From Comamonadaceae bacterium (GTDB lineage Bacteria > Pseudomonadota > Gammaproteobacteria > Burkholderiales > Burkholderiaceae_C): a stretch of 40,025 bases of DNA. Position 1 is the first letter of the stretch. Every line of letters begins with the position of its first letter. Below are positions 17,654 to 24,761 of the stretch, one piece after another. The DNA lies in contig JAIXPL010000035.1 of NCBI GenBank assembly GCA_027486255.1, positions 1 through 40,025 on the forward strand, in the 5' to 3' direction. The notes under the pieces were generated by a model. It saw only the letters and a program-made list of their open reading frames with translations. It did not search any database and was not told where the DNA came from. The translations under genes and the position numbers were made by a program.

Positions 17654-17803
17654 ATGGACATCAATTTCTTGCGCAGCGCCGTCACCGTGGCCGCGTTTGC
17701 GGCCTTCGTCGGCATCTTGGTGTGGGCCTACTTGCCCGCACGGCGGCAGGCATTCGATGAGGCGGCGGCCATGCCGCTGAAGGACGAGGAGTCAAGTTCA
17801 TGA
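17654..17803 (+). CDS. ccoQ: Cbb3-type oxidase small subunit CcoQ
   Basis: A 49-residue single-span protein: MDINFLRSAVTVAAFAAFVG begins the chain, with a hydrophobic segment at about 9-26 and then ARRQAFDEAAAMPL, the usual CcoQ/FixQ tail. In other bacteria it stabilises the oxidase and the attachment of CcoP. The TGA stop overlaps the ATG of ccoP (ATGA at 17800-17803), indicating translational coupling. Confidence 0.93.
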   Translation: MDINFLRSAVTVAAFAAFVGILVWAYLPARRQAFDEAAAMPLKDEESSS

Positions 17804-18792
17804 GTGATTTCATCAACAGCTTCTGGTCCTGGTATGTGGCGGCCATCTCGGTGGTCTCCATCCTGGCTTGCGCCGTGCTCTTGTGGCTGGCTGGTAAGGC
17901 CCGCGTCAAGGCCAGCGAGGCGGCGCAGAAGGACAACACCACCGGCCATGTCTGGGACGAGGACCTGCGCGAGTACAACAACCCGCTGCCGCGCTGGTGG
18001 ATGTGGCTGTTCATCCTGACCGTGGTGTTTGGCCTGGTCTACCTGGCCATCTACCCGGGCCTGGGCAGCTACCAGGGCAGCCAGAAGTGGTCGCAGGTCG
18101 CCGATCACCAGGCCGACGTGGAGCGCATGCGCGAGAGTCTGGCGCCCCTGTATGCCGAGTTCACAGCCAAGCCCGTGGCTGAACTGGCCAAGGACCCACG
18201 GGCCCTGGCCATTGGCGAGCGCCAGTTCATGAACCACTGCTCGCAGTGCCATGGCTCGGACGCCCGCGGCAGCAAGGGCTATCCCAATCTCACCAACGGC
18301 AACGCCGCCTGGCTGGGCCCACTGTCCGGTGAGCACATCGTCAAGACCATCACCGAAGGTCGGCAAGGCGTCATGCCCCCGATGGGGGCGGCGTTTGCCA
18401 GCGAGGCGGCCATCAGCGATTTGGCGCACTACGTGCTGTCCCTGTCGGGCAGCCCGCACAACGAGATCAAGGCCTTCAGTGGCAAGCAGTCCTATGGCGT
18501 TTGTGCGGCCTGTCATGGCGTGGATGGGAAAGGCAACAAGGCCTTGGGTGCGCCCAACCTGACAGACAACTACTGGCTTCATGGTTGGGGTGAGGCGGCC
18601 ATCGTCAACATCATCAAGAACGGCAAGACCAATGTGATGCCGGCGCAAAACGCCAAGCTCACGCCCGAGCAGATTCATGTGGTGGCCGCCTATGTGATGA
18701 GCCTGTCGGGCAGTGGGGTGATCACTGCCGCCACGCCGGCCCAGGTCGCCCCTGCCGCCCCTCCCGCCCTGGTGCCCGTGAAGGCGCCGTGA
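17800..18792 (+). CDS. ccoP: Cbb3-type cytochrome c oxidase subunit III, dihaem
   Basis: A 330-residue dihaem cytochrome c that receives electrons from periplasmic carriers. Two hydrophobic spans, about 10-31 and 66-85, flank the conserved VWDEDLREYNNPLPRWW segment, placing this in the class of CcoP with an extra N-terminal helix. The haem sites are CSQCH at 147-151 and CAACH at 235-239, with methionines in GVMPPMG and NVMPAQ as distal ligands. The C-terminus is Ala/Pro-rich and likely unstructured. It completes ccoNOQP; ccoG follows after 22 bp. Confidence 0.97.
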   Translation: MSDFINSFWSWYVAAISVVSILACAVLLWLAGKARVKASEAAQKDNTTGHVWDEDLREYNNPLPRWWMWLFILTVVFGLVYLAIYPGLGSYQGSQKWSQVADHQADVERMRESLAPLYAEFTAKPVAELAKDPRALAIGERQFMNHCSQCHGSDARGSKGYPNLTNGNAAWLGPLSGEHIVKTITEGRQGVMPPMGAAFASEAAISDLAHYVLSLSGSPHNEIKAFSGKQSYGVCAACHGVDGKGNKALGAPNLTDNYWLHGWGEAAIVNIIKNGKTNVMPAQNAKLTPEQIHVVAAYVMSLSGSGVITAATPAQVAPAAPPALVPVKAP

Positions 18793-18814
18793 GCTGGCGC
18801 CAAGGACCTTTGAC

Positions 18815-20317
18815 ATGACCCCGGCTTCGGCGGGCGCCGCCTCCGCACCTCAGAGCCAGCCCTGCCGGCCTGGCGGAGCCCCGGCGGCACCCCGCGTGAT
18901 TCCCATCCAGGCGGTGCCTGACGAGGATCTGGTCGAGACCTCGCTTTACCAGAGCGAGCGCAAGATTTACCCGCGCGCGGTTTCCGGCTGGTTCAGCCGC
19001 TGGCGCTGGATGCTGGTGTGGGCCACGCAGCTGCTGTTTTATGGGCTCCCCTGGCTGAGCCTGAACGATCGCCAGGCGGTGCTCTTTGACCTGGGTGCGC
19101 GCCGCTTTTACATCTTCAATCTGGTGCTCTACCCGCAGGACCTGATCTATCTCACGGGCCTCTTGATCATCAGTGCGCTGTCGCTGTTTCTCTTCACCGC
19201 CGTGGCCGGGCGCCTGTGGTGCGGCTATGCCTGTCCGCAGACGGTCTACACCGAGATCTTCATGTGGGTGGAGCGGCGCATCGAGGGCGATCGCGCCCAG
19301 CGCATCAAGCTCGATCAGTCTGCCTTGGGCTGGGCCAAGTTCTCACGCAAGGTGGCCAAGCATGGGGTGTGGATTGCCATCGGCTTGTGGACGGGCTTCA
19401 CCCTGGTGGGCTACTTCACGCCGGTTCGCGAACTGGCGCGCGAGGTGCTGGCGATGGGTCTGGGGCCGTGGGAGACCTTTTGGGTGCTGTTCTATGGTTT
19501 TGCCACGTACGGCAACGCCGGCTGGATGCGCGAGCAGGTGTGCAAGTACATGTGCCCGTATGCGCGCTTTCAGAGCGCCATGTTCGATCGCGACACCCTG
19601 ATCGTGAGCTACGACGCCCAGCGTGGGGAAGGGCGTGGCACGCGGGCCCGTGGCGAGCCGCGTGAGGGCTTGCGCGAGCGCGGCCTGGGCGACTGCATCG
19701 ACTGCGGCCTGTGCGTGCAGGTGTGTCCCACGGGCATCGATATCCGCCGGGGCCTGCAGTATGAATGCATCAGCTGCTCGGCCTGCATCGACGTGTGCAA
19801 CAGCGTGATGGACAAGATGCACTACCCGCGCGGCCTGATCCGCTACAGCACGCCCAACGGTCTGGCCCAGGGCTGGAGTGTGCGTCAGATGTGGCGCCGG
19901 GTCTTGCGTGCAAGGGTCTTGATCTACGCCAGCGTCTTGTTGATGGTGACCTCGGCCGTGCTGGGCAGCCTGGTGATGCGCTCGCCCTTCAAGGTGGATG
20001 TGGTGCGAGACCGCGGCGCAATCGCGCGCATGGTGGGGGCGGGCTTTATTGAGAACGTGTATCGCCTGCAGGTCATGAATGCGAGCGAATCCGTGAACCG
20101 GTATCAGATCAGCGTCGAAGGCCTGCCCGGTCTGCGTATGGCCTCTGAGGAGGCGATCGAGGTCGGGCCGGCGAGCTCGCGCTGGGTGGCTGTGCGGGTG
20201 CAGGCGCCTCCTGGCTCGGCCGGGCCCGGCTCGCACCCGATTCGTTTTCACATTCAAGTCCAAGGTGCACAGGCCCACGAGCTGGCCGAGAAGTCTGTCT
20301 TCCTGGTGCCGCGCTGA
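18815..20317 (+). CDS. ccoG: Cbb3 oxidase accessory protein CcoG (polyferredoxin)
   Basis: A 500-residue inner-membrane iron-sulfur protein. After a disordered N-terminus come several membrane spans, the paired-cysteine segments CGYACPQTVYTEIFMWVERRIEG and CKYMCPYARFQSAMFDRDTL, and a two-cluster ferredoxin domain with CIDCGLCVQVCP and CISCSACIDVCN. A C-terminal periplasmic Ig-like domain ends the chain. In Rhodobacter, CcoG has been reported to reduce Cu2+ to Cu+ for delivery to the oxidase; the same role is inferred here together with CcoI. It is cotranscribed with ccoP and the short FixH-like gene. Confidence 0.96.
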   Translation: MTPASAGAASAPQSQPCRPGGAPAAPRVIPIQAVPDEDLVETSLYQSERKIYPRAVSGWFSRWRWMLVWATQLLFYGLPWLSLNDRQAVLFDLGARRFYIFNLVLYPQDLIYLTGLLIISALSLFLFTAVAGRLWCGYACPQTVYTEIFMWVERRIEGDRAQRIKLDQSALGWAKFSRKVAKHGVWIAIGLWTGFTLVGYFTPVRELAREVLAMGLGPWETFWVLFYGFATYGNAGWMREQVCKYMCPYARFQSAMFDRDTLIVSYDAQRGEGRGTRARGEPREGLRERGLGDCIDCGLCVQVCPTGIDIRRGLQYECISCSACIDVCNSVMDKMHYPRGLIRYSTPNGLAQGWSVRQMWRRVLRARVLIYASVLLMVTSAVLGSLVMRSPFKVDVVRDRGAIARMVGAGFIENVYRLQVMNASESVNRYQISVEGLPGLRMASEEAIEVGPASSRWVAVRVQAPPGSAGPGSHPIRFHIQVQGAQAHELAEKSVFLVPR

Positions 20318-20353
20318 AGGCCGGCGCCCGTCCATTTACAAGGAGAAGCCCTC

Positions 20354-20620
20354 ATGACCCCGATCGAAGCACCCAGCCGCCCCTGGTGGAAGGAGCCCTA
20401 TGTGTGGATGGTCATCGGCGGGCCGCTGTCTGCTGTGCTGGCCTGCCTGGTGACGGCGGTCTTCATCCTGCAGGGCCCGGACCGGCTGGTGCCGGAGGAC
20501 CACTTCAGCCAGGCACAGGCCATGCGCCTGGAGATCCAGCAGGCTGGCAATGCGCTGCAGCCGGCGCAGGTGGTGCGCAACCACAGCGCCACGGGAGGCC
20601 CACAGCATGAGAAGCCCTGA
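20354..20620 (+). CDS. ccoH: Short CcoH/FixH-like protein
   Basis: An 88-residue protein with WWKEPYVWMVIGGPLSAVLAC at the N-terminus and one span (about 17-41), then a short polar tail. The W(W)K-P-xWMV-GGP start and the position after ccoG match FixH/CcoH. FixH proteins usually carry a longer periplasmic domain of 100 residues or more, which is missing here, so this is either a shortened variant or a lineage-specific relative. A strong ribosome-binding site, AAGGAGAAG, precedes the ATG. The gene overlaps the next one by 14 bp. Confidence 0.72.
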   Translation: MTPIEAPSRPWWKEPYVWMVIGGPLSAVLACLVTAVFILQGPDRLVPEDHFSQAQAMRLEIQQAGNALQPAQVVRNHSATGGPQHEKP

Positions 20621-20918
20621 GCGCTTGAGCCCGGATCCGACGCAGCAGTTGGAACGGACGATTCGCGCCTGGGGCTTGATCCTCTGGCCCTCGTTCCTGG
20701 CGGCCTGCCTGCTGGAGGCCTTGGTGTTTTCCATCGTGGACCCGGGCGAATTGCACTGGCCGGGCCTTTGGGGCACGCCTTCTCCCAGGGCGATTTACAC
20801 CGTGGCTTTTTTTGCCTTCTGGCTGATTTGCGGCCTGTGCAGCCGCCTGGTGCTCTGGCTGGTCGAGTCCGACCGGCCCCACACGCCCATGGCGCTCAGT
20901 GGCACACCTGAGGATTGA
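20607..20918 (+). CDS. Small membrane protein of the cco cluster, function unknown
   Basis: A 103-residue protein with two likely spans (about 20-40, WGLILWPSFLAACLLEALVF, and 64-85, AIYTVAFFAFWLICGLCSRLVLWL). The family was not recognised by name. The start is set at the ATG at 20607 because GGGAGG lies 9 bp upstream; it overlaps the CcoH-like gene, which implies coupled translation. The 3' end overlaps the convergent fnr gene by 23 bp, leaving no room for a terminator between them. Its place suggests a part in oxidase assembly or quality control, which is inference. Confidence 0.75.
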   Translation: MRSPERLSPDPTQQLERTIRAWGLILWPSFLAACLLEALVFSIVDPGELHWPGLWGTPSPRAIYTVAFFAFWLICGLCSRLVLWLVESDRPHTPMALSGTPED

Positions 20919-21615
20919 CCAGGCGCTTGAGCGCCTCGGCGTCCTGGATGAAGATGTGGCGTTGCTTGACCTCGATGATGCCCTCGTCGGCGAACTTCGA
21001 GAAGGTGCGGCTCACCGTTTCAAGCTTCATGCCCAGGTAGCTGCCAATTTCCTCGCGCGTCATGCGCAGGATCAGCTCGGACCGTGAAAAGCCCCGGGCC
21101 TGCAAGCGCTGCACCAGGTTCAGCAGAAAAGCGGCCAGGCGCTCCTCGGCACGCATGCTGCCCAGCAGCAGCATGACGCCGTGTTCGCGCACGATCTCGC
21201 GGCTCATGATCTTGTGCACATGGTGCTGCAGGGCGCCCACCTCGCGGGAAATTTCCTCGATGCGGTCAAAGGGCATGATGCAGACTTCGGCGTCTTCCAG
21301 GGCGATGGCGTCGCAGGTGTGGTGGTCGTTGACGATGCCGTCCAGGCCGATGATTTCGCCGGCCATCTGAAAGCCGGTGACCTGGTCGCGCCCGTCTTCT
21401 GTGGTGACGGCGGTCTTGAAAAAGCCCGTGCGAACCGCGTAGAGCGAGCTGAATTTTTCGCCCGTCTGGAAGAGGGCCTGGCCGCGCTTGATGCGGCGGC
21501 GGCTGGCCACCAGTTCGTCCACTCGGACCAGCTCTTCCTCACTCAGTCCGACGGGCATGCACAGCTCGCGCAGATTGCAGTTTGAGCAGGCAACTTTGAT
21601 GGTGTCCTTGATCAT
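20896..21615 (-). CDS. fnr: Fnr-type oxygen-sensing transcription regulator
   Basis: A 239-residue Crp/Fnr-family regulator that binds DNA as a dimer when its [4Fe-4S] cluster is intact at low oxygen. The cluster ligands are Cys10, Cys13, Cys19 (VACSNCNLRELC) and Cys101 (HTCDA), the same set as in E. coli FNR. The cyclic-nucleotide-like sensory fold is followed by a dimer helix and a helix-turn-helix with MTREEIGSYLGMKLETVSRTFSKFADEG; the E-xx-SR recognition pattern fits TTGAT half-sites. Four such palindromes lie in this cluster, including one 33 bp before its own ATG, which suggests autoregulation. Confidence 0.97.
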   Translation of the reverse strand: MIKDTIKVACSNCNLRELCMPVGLSEEELVRVDELVASRRRIKRGQALFQTGEKFSSLYAVRTGFFKTAVTTEDGRDQVTGFQMAGEIIGLDGIVNDHHTCDAIALEDAEVCIMPFDRIEEISREVGALQHHVHKIMSREIVREHGVMLLLGSMRAEERLAAFLLNLVQRLQARGFSRSELILRMTREEIGSYLGMKLETVSRTFSKFADEGIIEVKQRHIFIQDAEALKRLVNPQVCH

Positions 21616-21647
21616 TTTTTGACCCCAATCTTTTTGGCTGAATTCGG

Positions 21648-21661
21648 TTGAACGATGTCAA
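21648..21661 (-). promoter_or_regulatory. Fnr-type palindrome upstream of fnr itself
   Basis: TTGAACGATGTCAA has TTGA and TCAA half-sites with the proper spacing. It lies 33 bp before the fnr start codon. An activating -41.5 position would put the transcription start inside the gene, so it more likely overlaps the core promoter and represses. Of the four boxes in the cluster this one departs most from consensus. Confidence 0.65.
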
Positions 21662-21739
21662 TTGTCAGGCCGATTAGCCCCACGGACCAAGCTCTTCCAT
21701 GCGGGCGCTCATCAAAAGGAGCGTGTTTTCCTGCGGAGC

Positions 21740-21753
21740 TTGACCCATGTCAA
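21740..21753 (+). promoter_or_regulatory. Fnr-type box upstream of hemN
   Basis: TTGACCCATGTCAA is a perfect palindrome in its half-sites (TTGAC/GTCAA). Its centre is 64.5 bp before the hemN ATG, the same distance as the ccoN box from ccoN. A start site near 21788 would put the box at -41.5. Fnr/Anr control of hemN is known in other proteobacteria. Confidence 0.8.
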
Positions 21754-21810
21754 ACCCAGGGCTCGTTCCCGAGCGCACAGTGGCATTCCCACCTTTGGGA
21801 ACTCTCTTTC

Positions 21811-23190
21811 ATGCGCTTCGTTTCTCCCGAACTTCTGCGGCAGATGGATCAGCCAGGCCCGCGCTACACGTCCTACCCGACGGCAGACCGCTTTGTCGAG
21901 GCCTTCGGTGAGGAGGACTATGTTCAGGCGCTGCAGCAGCGCCGCTCGGGCCTGACCCGCTCTCTGCCGCTGTCGCTGTACGTGCACGTGCCCTTTTGCG
22001 ATTCCCTGTGCTACTACTGCGCCTGCAACAAGGTCATCACCAAGCACCATGAGCGGGCACAGGAGTACCTGCGCTATTTGGGCCGCGAGGCCGAGCTCCA
22101 CGTGGCCCACCTGGGCAGCGGTCAGAGCGTGAGTCAGTTGCACTTGGGCGGCGGCACGCCCACATTTCTGAGCGATGCCGAACTGCGCGAGCTCCTGTCC
22201 ATGCTGCGCCGCCACTTCAACCTGGCCCCTGGTGGGGAGTATTCCATCGAGGTCGATCCGCGCACCGTCACACCGGCACGCCTAGCCACCTTGGCCGAGC
22301 TCGGCTTTACCCGCCTGAGCTTTGGCGTGCAGGACTTCGACCCCGCTGTCCAGCGGGCTGTGCACCGCCTGCAGCCGGCCGAGCAGGTCTTTGAACTGGT
22401 GCGCGCGGCACGCCAGATGGGTTTCGAGTCGGTGAACGTGGACCTGATCTATGGTCTGCCGCAGCAAACGCCCGAGTCCTTCGACCGCACCTTGGCGCAG
22501 GTCAATGCCTTGCGGCCCGACCGCGTGGCGCTGTATGCCTATGCGCACCTGCCCGATCGCTTCAAGCCGCAGCGCCGCATCCAGGCCAGCGAGCTGCCCG
22601 CACCGGCTGCCAAGCTGGCCATGCTGGCTCGGGCCCTGGCTGCCTTCGATGACGGAGGCTATGTCTACGTGGGCATGGACCATTTCGCCTTGCCGGACGA
22701 TGCCTTGGCCGTGGCCCGCCGCCAGGGCCGGCTGCACCGCAACTTTCAGGGCTACAGCACCCAGCCGGACTGCGACCTGATCGCGCTGGGTGTTTCCTCC
22801 ATTGGCCGGGTGGGCGCCACCTACAGCCAGAACGCCAAGTCCCTGGAGGATTACTACGACCTGCTGGACCAGGGGCATTTGCCCATTGAGCGGGGTCTGG
22901 CGCTGTCGCGCGATGACCTGATTCGACGCAGCGTCATCATGGCCCTGATGTGCCAGGGCGAGTTGCAGTTCGAGGCGCTGGAACTGGCCTTCCTGATCGA
23001 CTTCCGGACTTACTTTGCCGCCGAGCTGCAGGCTCTGTCGGTGCCGCAGGCCCAGGGCTTGGTGCGCGTGTCGCGGGGCAGCATCGAGGTGACAGAGCAG
23101 GGCTGGTTCTTCGTGCGCGCGATCGCCATGGTGTTCGACCGCTACCTGCAAGCTGACCGCAACCGCACGCGGTTTTCCAAGATCATCTGA
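21811..23190 (+). CDS. hemN: Oxygen-independent coproporphyrinogen III oxidase (HemN)
   Basis: A radical-SAM enzyme that converts coproporphyrinogen III to protoporphyrinogen IX without oxygen, a haem-synthesis step matched to microaerobic growth. The protein has 459 residues, close to the usual 457. The cluster motif CDSLCYYCAC gives Cys63, Cys67 and Cys70 plus the extra Cys72 typical of true HemN rather than HemW. YTSYPTADRF near the N-terminus and YVGMDHFALPDDALAVA also point to HemN. The start is set at the ATG at 21811 (MRFVSPELL); the in-frame sequence 52 codons upstream crosses the Fnr-type box and is not family-like. The stop shares one base with the next start. Confidence 0.96.
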   Translation: MRFVSPELLRQMDQPGPRYTSYPTADRFVEAFGEEDYVQALQQRRSGLTRSLPLSLYVHVPFCDSLCYYCACNKVITKHHERAQEYLRYLGREAELHVAHLGSGQSVSQLHLGGGTPTFLSDAELRELLSMLRRHFNLAPGGEYSIEVDPRTVTPARLATLAELGFTRLSFGVQDFDPAVQRAVHRLQPAEQVFELVRAARQMGFESVNVDLIYGLPQQTPESFDRTLAQVNALRPDRVALYAYAHLPDRFKPQRRIQASELPAPAAKLAMLARALAAFDDGGYVYVGMDHFALPDDALAVARRQGRLHRNFQGYSTQPDCDLIALGVSSIGRVGATYSQNAKSLEDYYDLLDQGHLPIERGLALSRDDLIRRSVIMALMCQGELQFEALELAFLIDFRTYFAAELQALSVPQAQGLVRVSRGSIEVTEQGWFFVRAIAMVFDRYLQADRNRTRFSKII

Positions 23191-23993
23191 TGGACGCCTC
23201 CCTGGCCTTGACGTCCCTGCTCATGGGCCTGGCCGGCGGGCCGCACTGCGTGGCCATGTGTGGCGCGGCCTGTGGCGCGCTCGGTCCTGGGCTCGGTCGT
23301 GGGCCCGTTCGTGGGCCCGGTGCCGACGCGGAGCCCGGTCGCGTGATGCCCGTGGCCCTGCGGCCCCCGCATGCCCGGCGGACCCGGCCTTTCCGCATGG
23401 CGCCGGCGCCCTGGCTGTTTCAACTCGGGCGGCTGCTGAGCTACACCACCCTGGGGGTGGCGGCCAGTTCCTCCATGCAGGCCGTGGGCTGGCTGAGCGC
23501 CCATGCGGCGGCGCTGCGGCCCGTGTGGGCCCTGGTGCACGTGGCGGCCGCGGTGCTGGGGCTGGTGCTGCTCTGGCAGGCCCGCCAGCCGGCCTGGCTG
23601 GAAGAGGGCGCCCGCAGCCTGTGGCAAGGGGTGCAGTCCCTGATGACGCGCTCGGCAGGGTCAGGGGGCGCGCGCTATGGGGCGCCCTTGCTGATGGGCC
23701 TGTCTTGGGGCTTTCTGCCCTGTGGCTTGCTCTACTCTGCCTTGTTGGTGGCGGCCCTCAGCCCGGGTCCGTGGCAGGGCGCCGGGGTGATGCTGCTGTT
23801 TGCCTTGGGCAGCAGCCTCAGCCTCGTGGCGGGCCCCTGGCTCTGGCGTCGGCTGCGCGGGGCGGAATCCGGCCAGTGGGCGGTGCGACTGGCCGGGGCC
23901 GCGCTGCTGGTCTTGTCGGTCTGGGCGCTGTGGATGGGTCTGGTGCATGACACCGCCCCCTGGTGCGTGCCTGCCTCTGCGCCACTGGCCTGA
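23190..23993 (+). CDS. TauE/SafE-like (DsbD-transmembrane-type) membrane protein
   Basis: A 267-residue membrane protein of the sulfite exporter TauE/SafE group that also contains DsbD-like transmembrane proteins. GLAGGPHCVAMCGAAC at about 13-28 and WGFLPCGLLYSAL at about 173-185 give Cys20, Cys24 and Cys178, the paired half-repeats expected of this fold. Members are regularly found in cbb3 oxidase clusters and are suspected to serve copper handling or thiol transfer; the true role is not known. The ATG overlaps the hemN TGA by one base. A Gly/Pro/Arg-rich insert (about 32-52) follows the first motif and is partly made of a 12-bp tandem repeat. Confidence 0.85.
   Translation: MDASLALTSLLMGLAGGPHCVAMCGAACGALGPGLGRGPVRGPGADAEPGRVMPVALRPPHARRTRPFRMAPAPWLFQLGRLLSYTTLGVAASSSMQAVGWLSAHAAALRPVWALVHVAAAVLGLVLLWQARQPAWLEEGARSLWQGVQSLMTRSAGSGGARYGAPLLMGLSWGFLPCGLLYSALLVAALSPGPWQGAGVMLLFALGSSLSLVAGPWLWRRLRGAESGQWAVRLAGAALLVLSVWALWMGLVHDTAPWCVPASAPLA
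23297..23320 (+). repeat. 12-bp in-frame tandem repeat
   Basis: Two copies of TCGTGGGCCCG plus one base sit inside the membrane-protein gene. They encode two adjacent RGP units in the low-complexity cytoplasmic or periplasmic loop after the first cysteine motif. Such repeats can change copy number by slippage without shifting the frame. Confidence 0.6.
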
Positions 23994-24030
23994 GCGGAGT
24001 GTGCTGAGCCGTGAGTCACAATTTCTCGCC

Positions 24031-24447
24031 ATGTCCCCTGCACTGACCCTGCCAGGCGAGCAGCTGGTGTTCGTTTATGGCACCCTGCGCGCCGGCGGCC
24101 GCCATGACATCCGCCGGCTCACCCCTGCGCCCCGCTTCCTGGGGCGGGCACGCGTGCACGGCTGCCTCTTTGACCTGGGGGCCTACCCGGGGCTGCGGCT
24201 GGGCGGGGCGCATTGGGTGCAGGGCGAGGTTTATGCCATCACGCCCCCTTTGGAGGCGGAGCTCGACCACATCGAAGAGGTGTGGCCCCAGTGCAGCGGG
24301 GAGTACCTCAAGCAAGTCGCTCGGGTGACGCTGCTCCCTGAGGGGGCTTCACCCCTGGTGGTGTCCTGCCTTCTCTACGAGCTTCATCCGGCCCGCACGG
24401 AAGGACTTGCTCTCATCGCCAGTGGGGACTGGATGGCGCGCAGCTGA
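24031..24447 (+). CDS. Gamma-glutamylcyclotransferase-like (AIG2 family) protein
   Basis: A 138-residue cytosolic protein with the cyclotransferase fold. FVYGTLR at about 14-20 forms the substrate loop, and Glu82 in ELDHIEEVWP fits the catalytic glutamate. Family members release 5-oxoproline from gamma-glutamyl peptides or from lysine cross-links, but substrates of bacterial ones are mostly unknown. The start is the ATG at 24031; the frame is open for 77 codons upstream, but that stretch overlaps the preceding gene in another frame and lacks family character. No obvious Shine-Dalgarno sequence lies just upstream. It is followed by 314 bp of noncoding DNA. Confidence 0.85.
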   Translation: MSPALTLPGEQLVFVYGTLRAGGRHDIRRLTPAPRFLGRARVHGCLFDLGAYPGLRLGGAHWVQGEVYAITPPLEAELDHIEEVWPQCSGEYLKQVARVTLLPEGASPLVVSCLLYELHPARTEGLALIASGDWMARS

Positions 24448-24541
24448 GTGCACCCATGAGGACGGGCGCGGGGCTGTGTTTTGCATCACAGACACCCCAT
24501 TTCTTATAGTGAAAATCGCCATGTTGCGGCGCATCAAAATT

Positions 24542-24611
24542 TCTCAATATGAGAGAGATGTTTTCGCATTGAGAAAATGAAAGCCCAAGTTGTTGTTTTC
24601 AAATGAGAAAA
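24542..24611 (+). repeat. TGAGA-type boxes upstream of aceA
   Basis: TCTCA-ATA-TGAGA forms an inverted repeat at 24542-24554. TGAGAAAA recurs at 24570-24577 and 24604-24611. The starts of the three TGAGA copies are 20 and 34 bp apart. They occupy the region where an activator or upstream repressor of aceA would bind. The cognate protein is unknown. Confidence 0.55.
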
Positions 24612-24616
24612 TTTTT

Positions 24617-24660
24617 ATCTTATATAAGACATAAGAGGTGATCACAGTCTTGTAGAAGAC
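24617..24660 (+). promoter_or_regulatory. Paired operator-like palindromes before aceA
   Basis: Two copies of TCTT-N4-AAGAC lie at 24618-24630 (centre ATAT) and 24648-24660 (centre GTAG), exactly 30 bp apart, about three helical turns. The first contains the perfect 12-bp palindrome TCTTATATAAGA and overlaps the likely -10. An extra half-site ATAAGA lies between them at 24631-24636. This looks like cooperative binding of one dimeric repressor. Confidence 0.7.
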
Positions 24661-24761
24661 TTAAAGTGAATCCACAGACGACGCTAGGCCATGCCCTTTA
24701 CGGGCTGTCTGCCTCGCGACCCGTTGACGAGTTCCCTTTTTCAACTTCATGGAGTGATCAC

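Larger units (their letters stand above)
24448..24761 (+). promoter_or_regulatory. AT-rich regulatory region of isocitrate lyase
   Basis: The 314-bp gap before aceA drops sharply in GC from about 24500 to 24665. TTGTTT (24593-24598) and TATCTT (24616-24621) with a 17-bp spacer are a plausible promoter. The -10 is overlapped by the palindrome at 24618-24630, which implies repression. Upstream are three TGAGA-type boxes. A 32-codon in-frame extension from a GTG at 24666 exists but is not part of the isocitrate lyase family and lies where the leader RNA should be. Confidence 0.7.

Noticed and set aside
21655..21810. Upstream start for HemN
   Set aside because: The added 52 residues cross the Fnr-type box and promoter; MRFVSPELL at 21811 gives the normal family length.
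24666..24761. GTG start adding 32 residues to isocitrate lyase
   Set aside because: The extension is not part of the family, lies in the leader next to the operators, and the ATG at 24762 has a good ribosome-binding site.
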